From positions 479,105-543,104 of the forward strand of contig NZ_QAOG01000001.1 in NCBI RefSeq assembly GCF_003050705.1: DNA of 64,000 nt. The letters are read 5' to 3'. The stretch comes from Sphingomonas aurantiaca (lineage in GTDB: Bacteria; Pseudomonadota; Alphaproteobacteria; Sphingomonadales; Sphingomonadaceae). Both the position numbers and the translations under genes were made by a program. The notes beneath the pieces were generated by a model, which was given only the letters and a program-made list of their open reading frames with translations, did not search any database and was not told the origin of the DNA. Shown in pieces: positions 44,720-53,735 of this stretch. Each line of letters begins with the position of its first letter. Within the stretch, counting starts at the first letter, position 1.

Positions 44720-46029
44720 CCTCGGCGGGCGCACGCCAGGGCTGGCAACGCTGGCTGGCGATCGCCACCGCGAGCACCGATGCGACCGGCAACGCGAATA
44801 TGCGGCAGCTCGTCACGCTGCGCTGGATCGCGGTCGCCGGCCAGTTCGTCACGATCCTGTTCGCGCGCTTCGGGCTCGGCTTCGATCTCCCGCTGGTGCC
44901 GATGATGGCCGCGCTCGCCGCCGCCGTCGGCCTCAACCTCGCCAGCATGCCGCTCTACGGATGGCGCAAGGGGGCCAACATCCAGCTGCTGCTGGCGCTG
45001 CTGTTCGATGTCGGCCTGTTGTCGACGCAGCTCTATCTCGCCGGTGGCGCGACCAATCCGTTCATCTCGCTCTATCTGCTCCATGTCGTGCTCGGCGCGG
45101 TCCTGCTCGATCGCTGGTCGAGCTGGGCGATCGTCGCGGTTACCGCGGTCTGTTTCGGGGTCCTCACGCTCTATTACCACCCGCTGATCCTGCCGCCCAA
45201 CTATAGCGGCGAGTATTTCATCCTCTACACGATCGGCTCGCTGCTCTGCTTCATGCTGATCGCGACGCTGCTGATGCTGTTCATGACCCGCATCACGGGC
45301 AACCTGCGCGCGCGCGATACGCGGCTTGCCGATCTGCGCCAGCAGGCCGCGGAGGAGGATCACATCGTCCGCATGGGCCTGCTCGCGTCGGGGGCCGCGC
45401 ACGAGCTCGGCACGCCGCTCGCCTCGATCGCGGTCATCCTTGCTGACTGGCGGCGCATGCCGACGCTCGCGCAGGACGCCGACCTTCAGGCCGAGATCGT
45501 CGAGATGCAGTCCGAGGTGCAGCGCTGCAAGGCGATCGTCACCGGCATCCTGCTGTCCGCGGGTGAGGCGCGCGGCGAGGCGCCCGAGATCATGCCGCTG
45601 CACCAGTTCCTCGACGCGATCGTCGACGAGTGGCGCGCGGTGCATCCTTCGGTCGATTTCGACTATACCACGCGCGTCGGCGACGATCCGCAGGTCGTCT
45701 CCGACCCCGCACTCAAACAGGTGATCGCCAACGTGCTCGACAATGCCGCCGAAGCCTCGCCGCACTGGGTCGCGTTCCGCGGCGAACGCAGCGACGGGAC
45801 CCTCGCGCTGATCGTCCGCGACCGCGGTCCCGGTTTCAGCCGGGAGCGGCTCGCAAGCTTCGGCAAGCCCTATCAATCGAGCAAGCGCGAACCCGGCCAC
45901 GGCCTCGGCCTGTTCCTGGCAGTCAACGTCATGCGCAAGCTGGGCGGCGGCGTGTCCGTCGTGAATTGCGACGGCGGTGGTGCAGAGGTGACGATCAGCA
46001 TGCCTCTATCCGCGATTGCGCTGTCGTGA
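44716..46029 (+). CDS. regB: RegB/PrrB/ActS-type redox sensor histidine kinase
   Basis: 437 residues with six membrane helices (about 33-190). The quinone-binding heptad GGATNPF is at residues 110-116, the phosphorylated His229 in GAAHELGTPLASIAV, and the redox-active Cys271 in EVQRCKAIV. The ATP-binding domain has NVLDNAAEASP and GHGLGLFLAVNVM. In the RegB family these parts sense oxidised ubiquinone and redox state. It overlaps surf1 and regA, so the sensor is made from the same operon as the quinol oxidase. Confidence 0.95.
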   Translation: MTSAGARQGWQRWLAIATASTDATGNANMRQLVTLRWIAVAGQFVTILFARFGLGFDLPLVPMMAALAAAVGLNLASMPLYGWRKGANIQLLLALLFDVGLLSTQLYLAGGATNPFISLYLLHVVLGAVLLDRWSSWAIVAVTAVCFGVLTLYYHPLILPPNYSGEYFILYTIGSLLCFMLIATLLMLFMTRITGNLRARDTRLADLRQQAAEEDHIVRMGLLASGAAHELGTPLASIAVILADWRRMPTLAQDADLQAEIVEMQSEVQRCKAIVTGILLSAGEARGEAPEIMPLHQFLDAIVDEWRAVHPSVDFDYTTRVGDDPQVVSDPALKQVIANVLDNAAEASPHWVAFRGERSDGTLALIVRDRGPGFSRERLASFGKPYQSSKREPGHGLGLFLAVNVMRKLGGGVSVVNCDGGGAEVTISMPLSAIALS

Positions 46030-46559
46030 CGGACGCCAAACTACTCGCGATCGTCGAGGATGACGAGACGTTCGCCCGCACGCTCCGCCGCTCGTTCGAA
46101 CGCCGCGGCTACGAGGTGATGCAGGCGGCCAGCCATGAGGAACTCGTCGAGCAGCTGGCCGACCGCACGCCGCGCTACGCGGTGGTCGACCTGAAGCTCG
46201 GCGGCGCGTCGGGCCTCGTCTGCGTCCAGACTCTCCACGCGCACGACCCGGAGATCCTCGTCGTCGTCCTCACCGGCTTTGCGAGCATCGCCACCGCGGT
46301 CGAGGCGATCAAGCTCGGCGCGTCGCACTATCTCGTCAAACCCTCGAACACCGACGATATCGAGGCCGCGTTCGATCGCACCGAGGGCAGCGTCGATACC
46401 GAACTGTCCGAGCGCCCGACCTCGATCAAGACGCTCGAATGGGAGCGGATCCACACCACGCTCGCCGAGACCGACTTCAACATCTCGGAAACCGCGCGCC
46501 GCCTCGGCATGCACCGCCGCACGCTCGCGCGGAAGCTCGAGAAGCGCCCCGTCAAATAG
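46026..46559 (+). CDS. regA: RegA/PrrA/ActR-type response regulator
   Basis: 177 residues from a GTG that overlaps the regB stop (GTGA). The receiver has the acidic pocket EDD at 11-13 and phospho-acceptor Asp55 (YAVVDLKLGG). A linker with proline leads to a Fis-type helix-turn-helix near the C-terminus (ISETARRLGMHRRTLARKL), as in RegA. It is predicted to control respiratory genes in response to redox state. Last gene of the cyo-surf1-regBA operon. Confidence 0.94.
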   Translation: MTDAKLLAIVEDDETFARTLRRSFERRGYEVMQAASHEELVEQLADRTPRYAVVDLKLGGASGLVCVQTLHAHDPEILVVVLTGFASIATAVEAIKLGASHYLVKPSNTDDIEAAFDRTEGSVDTELSERPTSIKTLEWERIHTTLAETDFNISETARRLGMHRRTLARKLEKRPVK

Positions 46560-46595
46560 CGGCAACGCATCGGCGCTGGCCGGCGTTGTCCCCCG

Positions 46596-47654
46596 ATGCG
46601 TTCCCCCAAACTCTGGCAACCCCGCCGCCTGCTGGCGACTCCGTCCGCGCTGACCTGGGATCACGGCGCCGCGATCGTCGCCCGCGCCGCCGCGCTGGGC
46701 GTACCCGTCACGACGCTGGCGAGCGACCGCCTCAAGCTCGACCTCCCCGACGACTCGCGCCGCGCCTATGCCGAAGCCAAGGCCACGCTCGCGCTGGTCG
46801 TCGCGCCGCCCTCCAAACGCAGGCTTCAGCCGATCGCGCCCAGCGCAGACTGGCGGATCGACCTTGCCGAGGGTTGCCCGGCGCATTGCGGCTATTGCTA
46901 CCTCGCGGGCTCGTTGAAGGGGCCGCCGATCACGCGCGTCTACGCGAACCTGCCCGAGATACTCGCCGAACTCCCGGCGCATCTTGGGCAGGGCACCGTC
47001 ACCTCGCGCTCGACCGCGCGGGCACACGAGGGGACGACGTTCGAGGCCTCCTGCTACACCGACCCGCTCGGCATCGAGCATGTCACCGGATCGCTGTCCG
47101 CGCTGATCGCGCATTTCGGCGCGTGGGAGGCCGACGTCCAGCTCCGCTTCACCACCAAGTTCGATGCGGTCGAACCGTTGCTGGATCTCGACCACCGCGG
47201 CCGCACCCGGATGCGCGCGTCGATCAACCCCGCTGCCTATGCACGCTTCGAAGGCGGCACGAGCCCCGTCGCCGCGCGGTTGGTGGCGCTGCGCCGAATG
47301 GCGGATGCCGGCTACCGGATCGGCCTGACGGTCGCGCCGATCATCGCCGCGGAGGGGTGGCGCGCGGCGTATGGCGGGTTGCTGGCGGAGGCGGGCAGGG
47401 TGCTCGCCGACATCCCCGACGTGACGATCGAGCTGATCACGCACCGCTATACGCCCGGATCGAAGGCGGTGCTCGAAACCTGGTATCCCGGCTCGTCGCT
47501 TGATCTCAGCATGGCCAACCGCACCGAAAAGCGCACCAAGTTCGGCTCGGTCAAATATGTCTACGACGCGGACACGATGCGCGCGCTCCGCAGCTTTTTC
47601 CAGGACGAGCTCGCGGCGAAGCTTCCGCAGGCGCGCATCCTCTACTGGACCTGA
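46596..47654 (+). CDS. Radical SAM protein, spore photoproduct lyase-like family
   Basis: 352 residues. The radical SAM cluster motif is CPAHCGYCY with Cys94, Cys98 and Cys101 (CxxxCxxC). ITRVYANLPEIL, TTFEASCYTDPLGIEHVTGSL and RASINPAAYARFEGGTSPVAARL follow the SplB-like pattern. Classic SplB repairs spore photoproduct in Bacillus; homologues in non-sporulating proteobacteria have no settled function, though UV-lesion repair is a reasonable guess. Alone or first in a run with the next three genes. Confidence 0.87.
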   Translation: MRSPKLWQPRRLLATPSALTWDHGAAIVARAAALGVPVTTLASDRLKLDLPDDSRRAYAEAKATLALVVAPPSKRRLQPIAPSADWRIDLAEGCPAHCGYCYLAGSLKGPPITRVYANLPEILAELPAHLGQGTVTSRSTARAHEGTTFEASCYTDPLGIEHVTGSLSALIAHFGAWEADVQLRFTTKFDAVEPLLDLDHRGRTRMRASINPAAYARFEGGTSPVAARLVALRRMADAGYRIGLTVAPIIAAEGWRAAYGGLLAEAGRVLADIPDVTIELITHRYTPGSKAVLETWYPGSSLDLSMANRTEKRTKFGSVKYVYDADTMRALRSFFQDELAAKLPQARILYWT

Positions 47655-47730
47655 TGCGCACGCCAACCGGCAACGCAGCGTTGCCATTCGCGGCCTTCCG
47701 ATCGCCGCCGCCGCCGCCTACCTCAAGCCC

Positions 47731-48525
47731 ATGACAAATACCCGCCAGCCAACCCTGTTCATCCCGCACGGTGGCGGGCCTTGCTTCTTCATGGACGACC
47801 CTGCGGGCAACTGGACCGGCATGGCCGCGTATCTCCGCTCGATCGCCGCGTCGCTGCCGGAAAGGCCCAAGGCGATCCTGGTCGTTTCCGGCCACTGGGA
47901 AACGCGCGGTTTCGCCTTTACCGGCGCCGCCACCCCGCCGCTGGTCTACGATTATGGCGGCTTCCCCGCGCATACCTATGAGATCCGCTACGACTCGCCA
48001 GGCGACCCCGCTTTGGCCACCCGCGCAGCCGACCTGTTGCGCAGCGCCGGCCTGACCGCCAGCGTCGACCCGACGCGCGGGCTGGATCACGGCGTCTTCA
48101 TCCCGATGAAGGTCGCGTTCCCCGATGCCGACATCCCGGTCGTCGAAATGTCAGTCGATCGCGATCTCGACCCTGCGCTCCACGCCGCCGCCGGCCGCGC
48201 GCTTGCCCCCTTGCGCGACGAGGGCGTCCTGATCGTCGGCTCGGGCATGAGCTTCCACAACATGCGCGGCTATGGCGACCCGCGCTTCACCGCGCCGTCC
48301 GAAGCCTTCGACCAATGGCTCACCGCCGCGGTCGAGGCCGACCCGACCGCCCGCGCCGCCGCGCTTGGCCATTGGGCCGAAGCCCCCGCCGGCCGCCTCT
48401 CGCACCCCCGCGAGGAGCACCTCCTGCCGCTGATGGTCGCCGCCGCCGCGTCCGACCAGCCCGGCACGCAGGTCTATGGCGAACGCGTCCTGCAAACCGC
48501 CATCTCCGGCTATCGCTTCAACTAA
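47731..48525 (+). CDS. DODA-type extradiol ring-cleavage dioxygenase (YgiD-like)
   Basis: 264 residues. Non-heme iron or zinc ligands fit FIPHGGGP, SGHWETRG, LDHGVFIPMKVAFP and HPREEHLLPL, the class III LigB/DODA pattern. E. coli YgiD, the model, opens the ring of DOPA. Substrate here unknown. ATG 47731 is chosen; upstream extension overlaps the radical SAM gene in another frame. Confidence 0.9.
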   Translation: MTNTRQPTLFIPHGGGPCFFMDDPAGNWTGMAAYLRSIAASLPERPKAILVVSGHWETRGFAFTGAATPPLVYDYGGFPAHTYEIRYDSPGDPALATRAADLLRSAGLTASVDPTRGLDHGVFIPMKVAFPDADIPVVEMSVDRDLDPALHAAAGRALAPLRDEGVLIVGSGMSFHNMRGYGDPRFTAPSEAFDQWLTAAVEADPTARAAALGHWAEAPAGRLSHPREEHLLPLMVAAAASDQPGTQVYGERVLQTAISGYRFN

Positions 48526-48534
48526 GGAAATTCG

Positions 48535-49107
48535 ATGTCCTCTCCCGTGTTACTTGCTTTGTCCGGCAGCCTGCGTCGCGGCTCCTACAACGGCGCGATC
48601 CTTGCCACGCTTGGCGAGGCGGTCGCCGACAAGGCCGCGCTCACGATCTTCCCGCTCACCGACGTCCCGCTTTACGACCAGGACGCCGATACCGACACGC
48701 CCCCCGAAGCGGTTGCGGCCTTGCGGGCGGCGATCGGCGCGGCCGACGGGATCGTCATCGCCTCCCCCGAATATAACCACGGCATGTCCGGCGTCCTGAA
48801 GAACGCGCTGGACTGGGCCTCGCGCCCGCACGGCAAGGCAACGCTGACGGGCAAGCCGGTCTTCACGCTCACCTCTTCGCCAGGCGCAGTCGGCGGCGCG
48901 CGCGCGCACGCCCAGCTGAACGAGACGCTGGCCTCGATCGGCGCGCGGGTCGTCCTGCGTCCCCAGGCCGTCGTCGGCGCGGTGCATGAGAAGATCGTCG
49001 ACGGTCGCCTGACCGACCAGCGCACGCTCGACTTCCTCGTCGCCGGTATAGACGACCTGCTCGCCGACATCGTGCGCCCCACGGCCGCCGACCGCGAGGC
49101 CTCCTGA
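48535..49107 (+). CDS. NADPH-dependent FMN reductase
   Basis: 190 residues, flavodoxin-like fold. LALSGSLRRGSYNGAIL binds the FMN phosphate, and VIASPEYNHGMSGVLKNALDWASRP is the family signature over the flavin ring. Such enzymes reduce quinones, azo dyes or chromate. Nine bases after the dioxygenase and one base before the pirin gene, so the three form an operon. Confidence 0.92.
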   Translation: MSSPVLLALSGSLRRGSYNGAILATLGEAVADKAALTIFPLTDVPLYDQDADTDTPPEAVAALRAAIGAADGIVIASPEYNHGMSGVLKNALDWASRPHGKATLTGKPVFTLTSSPGAVGGARAHAQLNETLASIGARVVLRPQAVVGAVHEKIVDGRLTDQRTLDFLVAGIDDLLADIVRPTAADREAS

Positions 49108-49108
49108 G

Positions 49109-49963
49109 ATGCGCCAGCTCCTCCGCCAATACCCCGCTCAGCGCGATGACATCGCCGATCTCGTCACCCGGCGCCCGCTGCCGGGGCCGGGCCTGCCGCA
49201 GGTCGACCCGTTCCTGTTCCTCAACCATCACGGGCCCCAGACCTATCGCCCCGGTAACTCTGGTCTCCCCTTCGGCCCGCACCCGCACCGCGGGTTCGAG
49301 ACGGTGAGCTTCATCCTCGAGGGCGAGATGGCGCATCTCGACAGCGGCGGCCACGAAAGCGTCATCCGCGCGGGCGGCATCCAGTGGATGACGGCGGGCT
49401 CGGGCCTGATCCACGCCGAGATATCGCCCGCGTCGTTCAAGCGCGCCGGCGGCCCGCTGGAAATCCTGCAGCTTTGGGTAAACCTCCCCGGCCGGCTCAA
49501 GATGACCAAGCCCGCTTATACCGGCCTCCAGCGCGAGGACATTCCCGCCATCCCCGTCGAAGGGGGCGTCGTGAACCTGATTTCGGGCGCGTTCGGCGAG
49601 ACGCAGGGCCCGTTCGAGTCGCTGACCGGTGTCGCGATGATGACGGTCGCGCTGGAGGCGGGAGGCCATGTCGACCTGCCCGCACCAGCCGGACGCTCCG
49701 TCTTCTTCTACGTCGTTGCCGGCTCACCCTCCGCCAACGGCACGCCGGTCAAGCCGCACCACCTCGCCACGTTCGCGATGGACGGCGACACGATCGCGGT
49801 CACGGCGCAAGCGCCCGCGACGATACTCTACGGCCATGCCGACCCGATCGGCGAACCCGTCGTGTCGCACGGCCCCTTCGTCATGAACACGCGCGAGGAG
49901 ATCGTGCGAGCGATCGACGACTATAATGCGGGCCTGTTCGGCAAGCCGCCCGTCATCCGCTAG
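49109..49963 (+). CDS. Pirin family protein
   Basis: 284 residues, bicupin fold. DPFLFLNHHGP and FGPHPHRGFETVSFILEGEMAHLDSGGHESVIRAGGIQWMTAGSGLIHAE (in pieces) hold the iron ligands (His pair in HPHRGFE, His and Glu in LIHAE). Pirins bind iron and some act as quercetinases or redox-linked co-regulators. It follows the FMN reductase by one base and its stop overlaps the convergent cyclophilin gene. Confidence 0.92.
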   Translation: MRQLLRQYPAQRDDIADLVTRRPLPGPGLPQVDPFLFLNHHGPQTYRPGNSGLPFGPHPHRGFETVSFILEGEMAHLDSGGHESVIRAGGIQWMTAGSGLIHAEISPASFKRAGGPLEILQLWVNLPGRLKMTKPAYTGLQREDIPAIPVEGGVVNLISGAFGETQGPFESLTGVAMMTVALEAGGHVDLPAPAGRSVFFYVVAGSPSANGTPVKPHHLATFAMDGDTIAVTAQAPATILYGHADPIGEPVVSHGPFVMNTREEIVRAIDDYNAGLFGKPPVIR

Positions 49964-50826
49964 GGCGCCTTGCGCACCGGGGGCAGCGCGGCACAGATGT
50001 CCGCGCCGCCCGCCGGCACCGTGAAGAACGGCCCCGACCGGTTCTCGCGCGAGGCGATCCATGCGATGAACCGCGGATTGTCCGCGCGGCGATATTCGAA
50101 ATGCGGCCGCGCGGCGGCCGGGAGGGCGCTGGCGAGCCGCGCGGACACGATCGGGCTGCGCTCGCCCGCTGTCGTGTAGAAGCCCAGATCGCCGGTCCCG
50201 CGGGGCAGCGACGACAGCCACTCGATCCCGTCGATCACGCGCCCGACGACCGCGATGTTGCGGTCCAGTGCGCGCGGCGAATGACCGATCACGGTATACA
50301 GCTCCGCGCCGCTGCCCGTGCTCGGTGCCAGATCGCGCGCGACGCCGACCATCCCGTAGCAATGCGGCAGCCACTCGGTCGCGCCGTTGCCGGCAAGCGG
50401 CCATCCGTCGCGACTATACCCCGCCCATTCGGAATAGGGATCGCGTTGCGCCAGCCGCGCCACCGTCGTCGGCCCGGCATGCGAATATTCCGCCGGCGGG
50501 GTCTCGACGACGCCCGCGGCCAGCGGCTTCTTCTCGGTCGCATCGCCCCATTGCGCGACATAATTGTCCTGCAATCGGTACACGCTGGTCCCCGCATCCC
50601 ACCACTGCGCGGCGGCTAGCTTGCGAATATTGGCCACATGGACCGGCGCGTACCGGCTCGCGAGTCGAACAGTGAAGCTGTGTCCATTGGCCAGCGTGAA
50701 CACGAGCAACTCGTCGTCCGGCACCGCGACCCAGTCGGCCGGCAACGGATCCGAGGGGAGCGCCGCGGCGGCGGGTGGGGCCGCAACGGCTTGCGCAAGC
50801 GCGGCGGCGAGGAGGAAATTCAACAT
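49960..50826 (-). CDS. Cyclophilin-type peptidyl-prolyl isomerase, divergent
   Basis: 288 residues from ATG 50826. Signal peptide (about 1-20). FTVRLASRYAPVHVANIRKLA and TSVYRLQDNYVAQWGDAT align with the cyclophilin strand-helix and FHRVIPGFMIQGG region, with the Arg kept (VYRLQ) but the Phe and Gln pattern changed. AELYTVIGHSPRALDRNIAVVGRVIDGIEWLSSLP matches the later cyclophilin core. It probably folds proteins in the periplasm, though the changed active site makes full activity uncertain. Confidence 0.8.
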   Translation of the reverse strand: MLNFLLAAALAQAVAAPPAAAALPSDPLPADWVAVPDDELLVFTLANGHSFTVRLASRYAPVHVANIRKLAAAQWWDAGTSVYRLQDNYVAQWGDATEKKPLAAGVVETPPAEYSHAGPTTVARLAQRDPYSEWAGYSRDGWPLAGNGATEWLPHCYGMVGVARDLAPSTGSGAELYTVIGHSPRALDRNIAVVGRVIDGIEWLSSLPRGTGDLGFYTTAGERSPIVSARLASALPAAARPHFEYRRADNPRFIAWIASRENRSGPFFTVPAGGADICAALPPVRKAP

Positions 50827-50914
50827 GCCCACAGACTGCCCGAGCGCGTCTGCACACGCAATCGCTTGCGCGCGCGTGAAACCCGCACTAGCAGACCCAC
50901 TTCCAGAGCAATGC

Positions 50915-51005
50915 GGAGCGGTGGCCGAGTGGTCGAAGGCGCTCGCCTGGAAAGTGAGTATACGTCAAAAGCGTATCGAGGGTTCGAATCCCTCCCGCTC
51001 CGCCA
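50915..51005 (+). tRNA. tRNA-Ser(GGA), with CCA encoded
   Basis: 91 bases. Acceptor GGAGCGG pairs with CCGCTCC; the anticodon arm CTCGC-CTGGAAA-GTGAG gives anticodon GGA at 50949-50951; a long variable arm and T-arm GAGGG-TTCGAAT-CCCTC follow; G discriminator and CCA end at 51005. The long variable arm and anticodon establish a class II serine tRNA. A broken integrase lies just downstream, so the 3' end is the likely attachment site of a former element. Confidence 0.97.
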
Positions 51006-51170
51006 CCACCCTTGTTTTCCCCGGTGTTTCCCGGCCGCCGGGCCTGATTTCGTGCGGTTATTTGCGCGTTTGAGCGGCACGGGCTGTGCGCGCCTGTGCG
51101 CTAGCGTTTATGCACTGTCATGGCACATCACATGGTATGAACTTCAAAACGTATGGTATGGGGCGAGACC

Positions 51171-52575
51171 ATGCTGAACGATGCCAAGGTCTAGGCTGCG
51201 AAGGCCAAGGAGAAAGCCTACAAGCTGGGCGATTCTGGACATCTCTATCTTTATGTCACGCCTGCCGGCGGCCGCCATTGGCGGATGAATTATGCGTATG
51301 GCGAGCCGACGAAGCCCGGCGGCCGGATGCCTCAGAAGACATTGTCGCTCGGATCGTACCCGGCGCTGACGCTGCGCGATGCGCGATGCGCGATGTGCGC
51401 CGTAAGCGGGGCGAGGCCAAGATTACGCTCGCCGAAGGTCTCGACCCGCCGGTCGAGCGCAAGATGACCGCGAAGGCTCGCGCGATCGCCGACGGCAACA
51501 CATTCGAGTTTGTCGCCCGACGCTGGCACACGCTGCGGAAGCCGAACGGGTCAACCGTCCACGGGGCGGACGTGATCGAAAGCCTCGAGAACGACATCTT
51601 TCCCCTGATCGGTGACCTGCCGATCCGGCTCGTCGTCGCGCCGAAGCTGCTCGACGTGCTCAACAAGGTCGAGGAACGCGGCGCGATCGAGACCGCTCAC
51701 CGGCTGCGCCAGCGCGTATCATCGATCTTCGTCTATGGGATCGCCGCGGGCCTCTGCGACACGGATCGGGCAGCGAGCCTTGGCAAAGCCTTGAGGAAGA
51801 AACCCCGCGCTACGAAGCAGCCGTCGATCATTGACGGGATCGAGGATCAGGACGAGCGGATCGCCCAGGTCCGTGCCGTGCTCGGTAACTGCGACAACGA
51901 GCGCTGCCGGGCGCTGACGAAGTTCGCTCTCCGGTTGATCGCGTTGACGGCGGTGCGCCCGAACGAGGTCCATGGTGCGCGCTGGGACGAGATCGAGGGG
52001 ATCGACAGGGGCAAACCCGACGCGCCCTCGCCGGCGGCGCTATGGCGGATCGGCGCGGCGCGCATGAAGGGCGAGGAGGCTCGCAAGGCGGACAAGGCTG
52101 GTGATCACCTTGTCCCGCTCGCCCCCGAGGCAGTCGACCTGCTCCGCGTGGTTCGGCGGCTATCCGGCGACCTGCCGATCGTGTTCCCTGGCGAACGTCA
52201 CGCGCATCGACGATGTCAGAGAGCGCCCTGAACGCTCTTCTCAAGCGGGCGGGGTTATCACCCGCGCCACGTCCCGCACGGCTTCCGCGCCGCGTTCTCG
52301 ACCGTCATGAATGAGCGCGCCGATCGCCAATGGCGCGAGGCCGGGCACAAGGGGGCGTCGCCTGATCGGGCGATTATCGATCTCATGCTCGCGCACGTCC
52401 CGAAGGATAAGGTCGAGGGTGCCTATAACCGCGCGGCGTACATGCCCGGCGGCGAGGGCTCGCATGCAAGTGGGCGGAGATCATCGCGGCGAGCCTCACC
52501 ACGGCCGAGGCCCATCTGGGCCAGTCTATCCGCTGGGCTGATACCTCGCCTAAGGGGCGGCGTCGTCAGGTCTGA
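51171..52575 (+). pseudogene. P4-type tyrosine integrase, broken by a stop and several frameshifts
   Basis: From ATG 51171 the reading is MLNDAKV, then an amber stop at codon 8, then continues in frame AAKAKEKAYKLGDSGHLYLYV, the P4-integrase DUF4102 start. Near 51373-51393 a GCGCGAT triplicate shifts the frame. The main body (NTFEFVARRWHTLRK to HLVPLAPEAVDLL) includes the first catalytic Arg in TAVRPNEV. A shift near 52200 leads to ALNALLKRAG, and another to HVPHGFRAAFSTV (HxxR) and AYNRAAYM (Tyr). All catalytic boxes are recognisable, but no single frame joins them, so the enzyme is dead. Confidence 0.9.
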
Positions 52576-52717
52576 AGCGTTCTATCATGACGATGGAGGC
52601 CACGAGTTTGGCGGTCCCCGCTGGTCGCATTTGGGCGGAAAATAGCGTCAGCCATCATGACACTCTTGCGCACCGAATAATTTCGCATACCCTTCGGCAA
52701 AGATTGGGAGGCGTACT

Positions 52718-52978
52718 TTGAAGTTCTTGGTCGCAATTGCTCTGATGCTGAGTCCCGTTGCCGTGGGCGCGCAAACCCCTGACCCCAGTGCGAAGCCTGC
52801 AGAAAAGCCGGTGAAAGAGAAGAAAATCTGCCGGTCACTGACGCCGACAGGTTCCATCATGGCCACGCGGGTATGCAATACCGCAGCGGCCTGGCAAAAA
52901 TTCGATGGCATCACCGCCGAAGGGGCACAACAAACCCGAGATGTGTATCGGATGACGACAACCGGCGTGCCTCACTGA
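52718..52978 (+). CDS. Small exported protein with CRS-TGS-RVC motif, copy 1
   Basis: 86 residues from a TTG start; GGGAG is eight bases upstream and the tandem paralogue starts MKFL at the same place. Signal peptide MKFLVAIALMLSPVAVGAQ, then a short mature protein with ICRSLTPTGSIMATRVCNTAAAW. The two Cys are likely paired in the periplasm. This small family is seen in sphingomonads and relatives; no function is known. It lies in the eroded mobile region. Confidence 0.75.
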   Translation: MKFLVAIALMLSPVAVGAQTPDPSAKPAEKPVKEKKICRSLTPTGSIMATRVCNTAAAWQKFDGITAEGAQQTRDVYRMTTTGVPH

Positions 52979-53028
52979 AAATATCCGGACGAGCGTCGCC
53001 CCTAGTTGGACCAGCATGGAGACGCACG

Positions 53029-53298
53029 ATGAAGTTCTTGATCGCTGTTGCATTAATTACCAGCCCAGTCGCGGTGGGAGCTCAAAACCCGAACCAACCC
53101 GCTAAAAGCTCTGAGGAGCCTGAGAAAGAGAAAAAGATTTGCCGGTCGATGAACGCGACAGGCTCCTTCATGGCCACGCGGGTATGCAATACCGCTGCAG
53201 CTTGGCGCAAGTTCGACGGGATCACGGCAGACGGTGCTCAACAGACCCGCGATGCGTACCGGATGACGAGCGCTGGAACGCTGAACACCAAGCGGTAG
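53029..53298 (+). CDS. Small exported protein with CRS-TGS-RVC motif, copy 2
   Basis: 89 residues from ATG 53029 with GGAG eight bases upstream. It is a tandem duplicate of the previous gene, very similar over its full length (signal peptide MKFLIAVALITSPVAVGAQ; ICRSMNATGSFMATRVCNTAAAW; FDGITADGAQQTRDAYRMT). The region between signal and first Cys differs most. Both copies keep the two Cys. Function unknown. Confidence 0.82.
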   Translation: MKFLIAVALITSPVAVGAQNPNQPAKSSEEPEKEKKICRSMNATGSFMATRVCNTAAAWRKFDGITADGAQQTRDAYRMTSAGTLNTKR

Positions 53299-53456
53299 GC
53301 TCCTGATCGGCAGTGAGTTACCAACCCTGCTCGACCCAGTGCCCGATGTTCCGGAGCCTCAGTTTCCCCGTCAAATGCGACTGGCTCAGCGATTAGTCTA
53401 CGATCCCCACGCGTTCTATCCTGAAAAGGAAGCGCCGGAGTTCGGGGCGTAAACCG

Positions 53457-53636
53457 TCAGCGCTGCGCTGCGTTCAACTGATCGGTCACTGCCCGCAGCT
53501 CGCCCTCGACCCCAATGGAATGCGCTTCCGAAAAGCGGATGAGAACGGTATTCCCATCTTGGCTCACCGACTTAACGTGAGCAGGGTTGATGCCAACCGT
53601 GCCGCCGTTGCTGGTGCGGCTAAAAGTCGTGTTCAT
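53457..53636 (-). CDS. Small ORF of unknown function (59 residues)
   Basis: An ATG at 53636 with AAGG eight or nine bases upstream opens 59 codons ending at TGA 53457-53459. The product begins MNTTFSRTSNGGTVGINPAH and contains VKSVSQDGNTVLIRFSEA, a beta-rich pattern that resembles small FlbD-like or phage-type proteins only loosely. GC-rich third positions and a ribosome binding site support translation. No function can be given. Confidence 0.5.
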   Translation of the reverse strand: MNTTFSRTSNGGTVGINPAHVKSVSQDGNTVLIRFSEAHSIGVEGELRAVTDQLNAAQR

Positions 53637-53735
53637 AAGATGCCCTTGTTGTGGCGTCGTCGCTTGTGACCGATTGCCGCTCTACTCGTTGATGATAATT
53701 TGTTATTCGGTGACTTAGATTTCAGCGCTATCATA

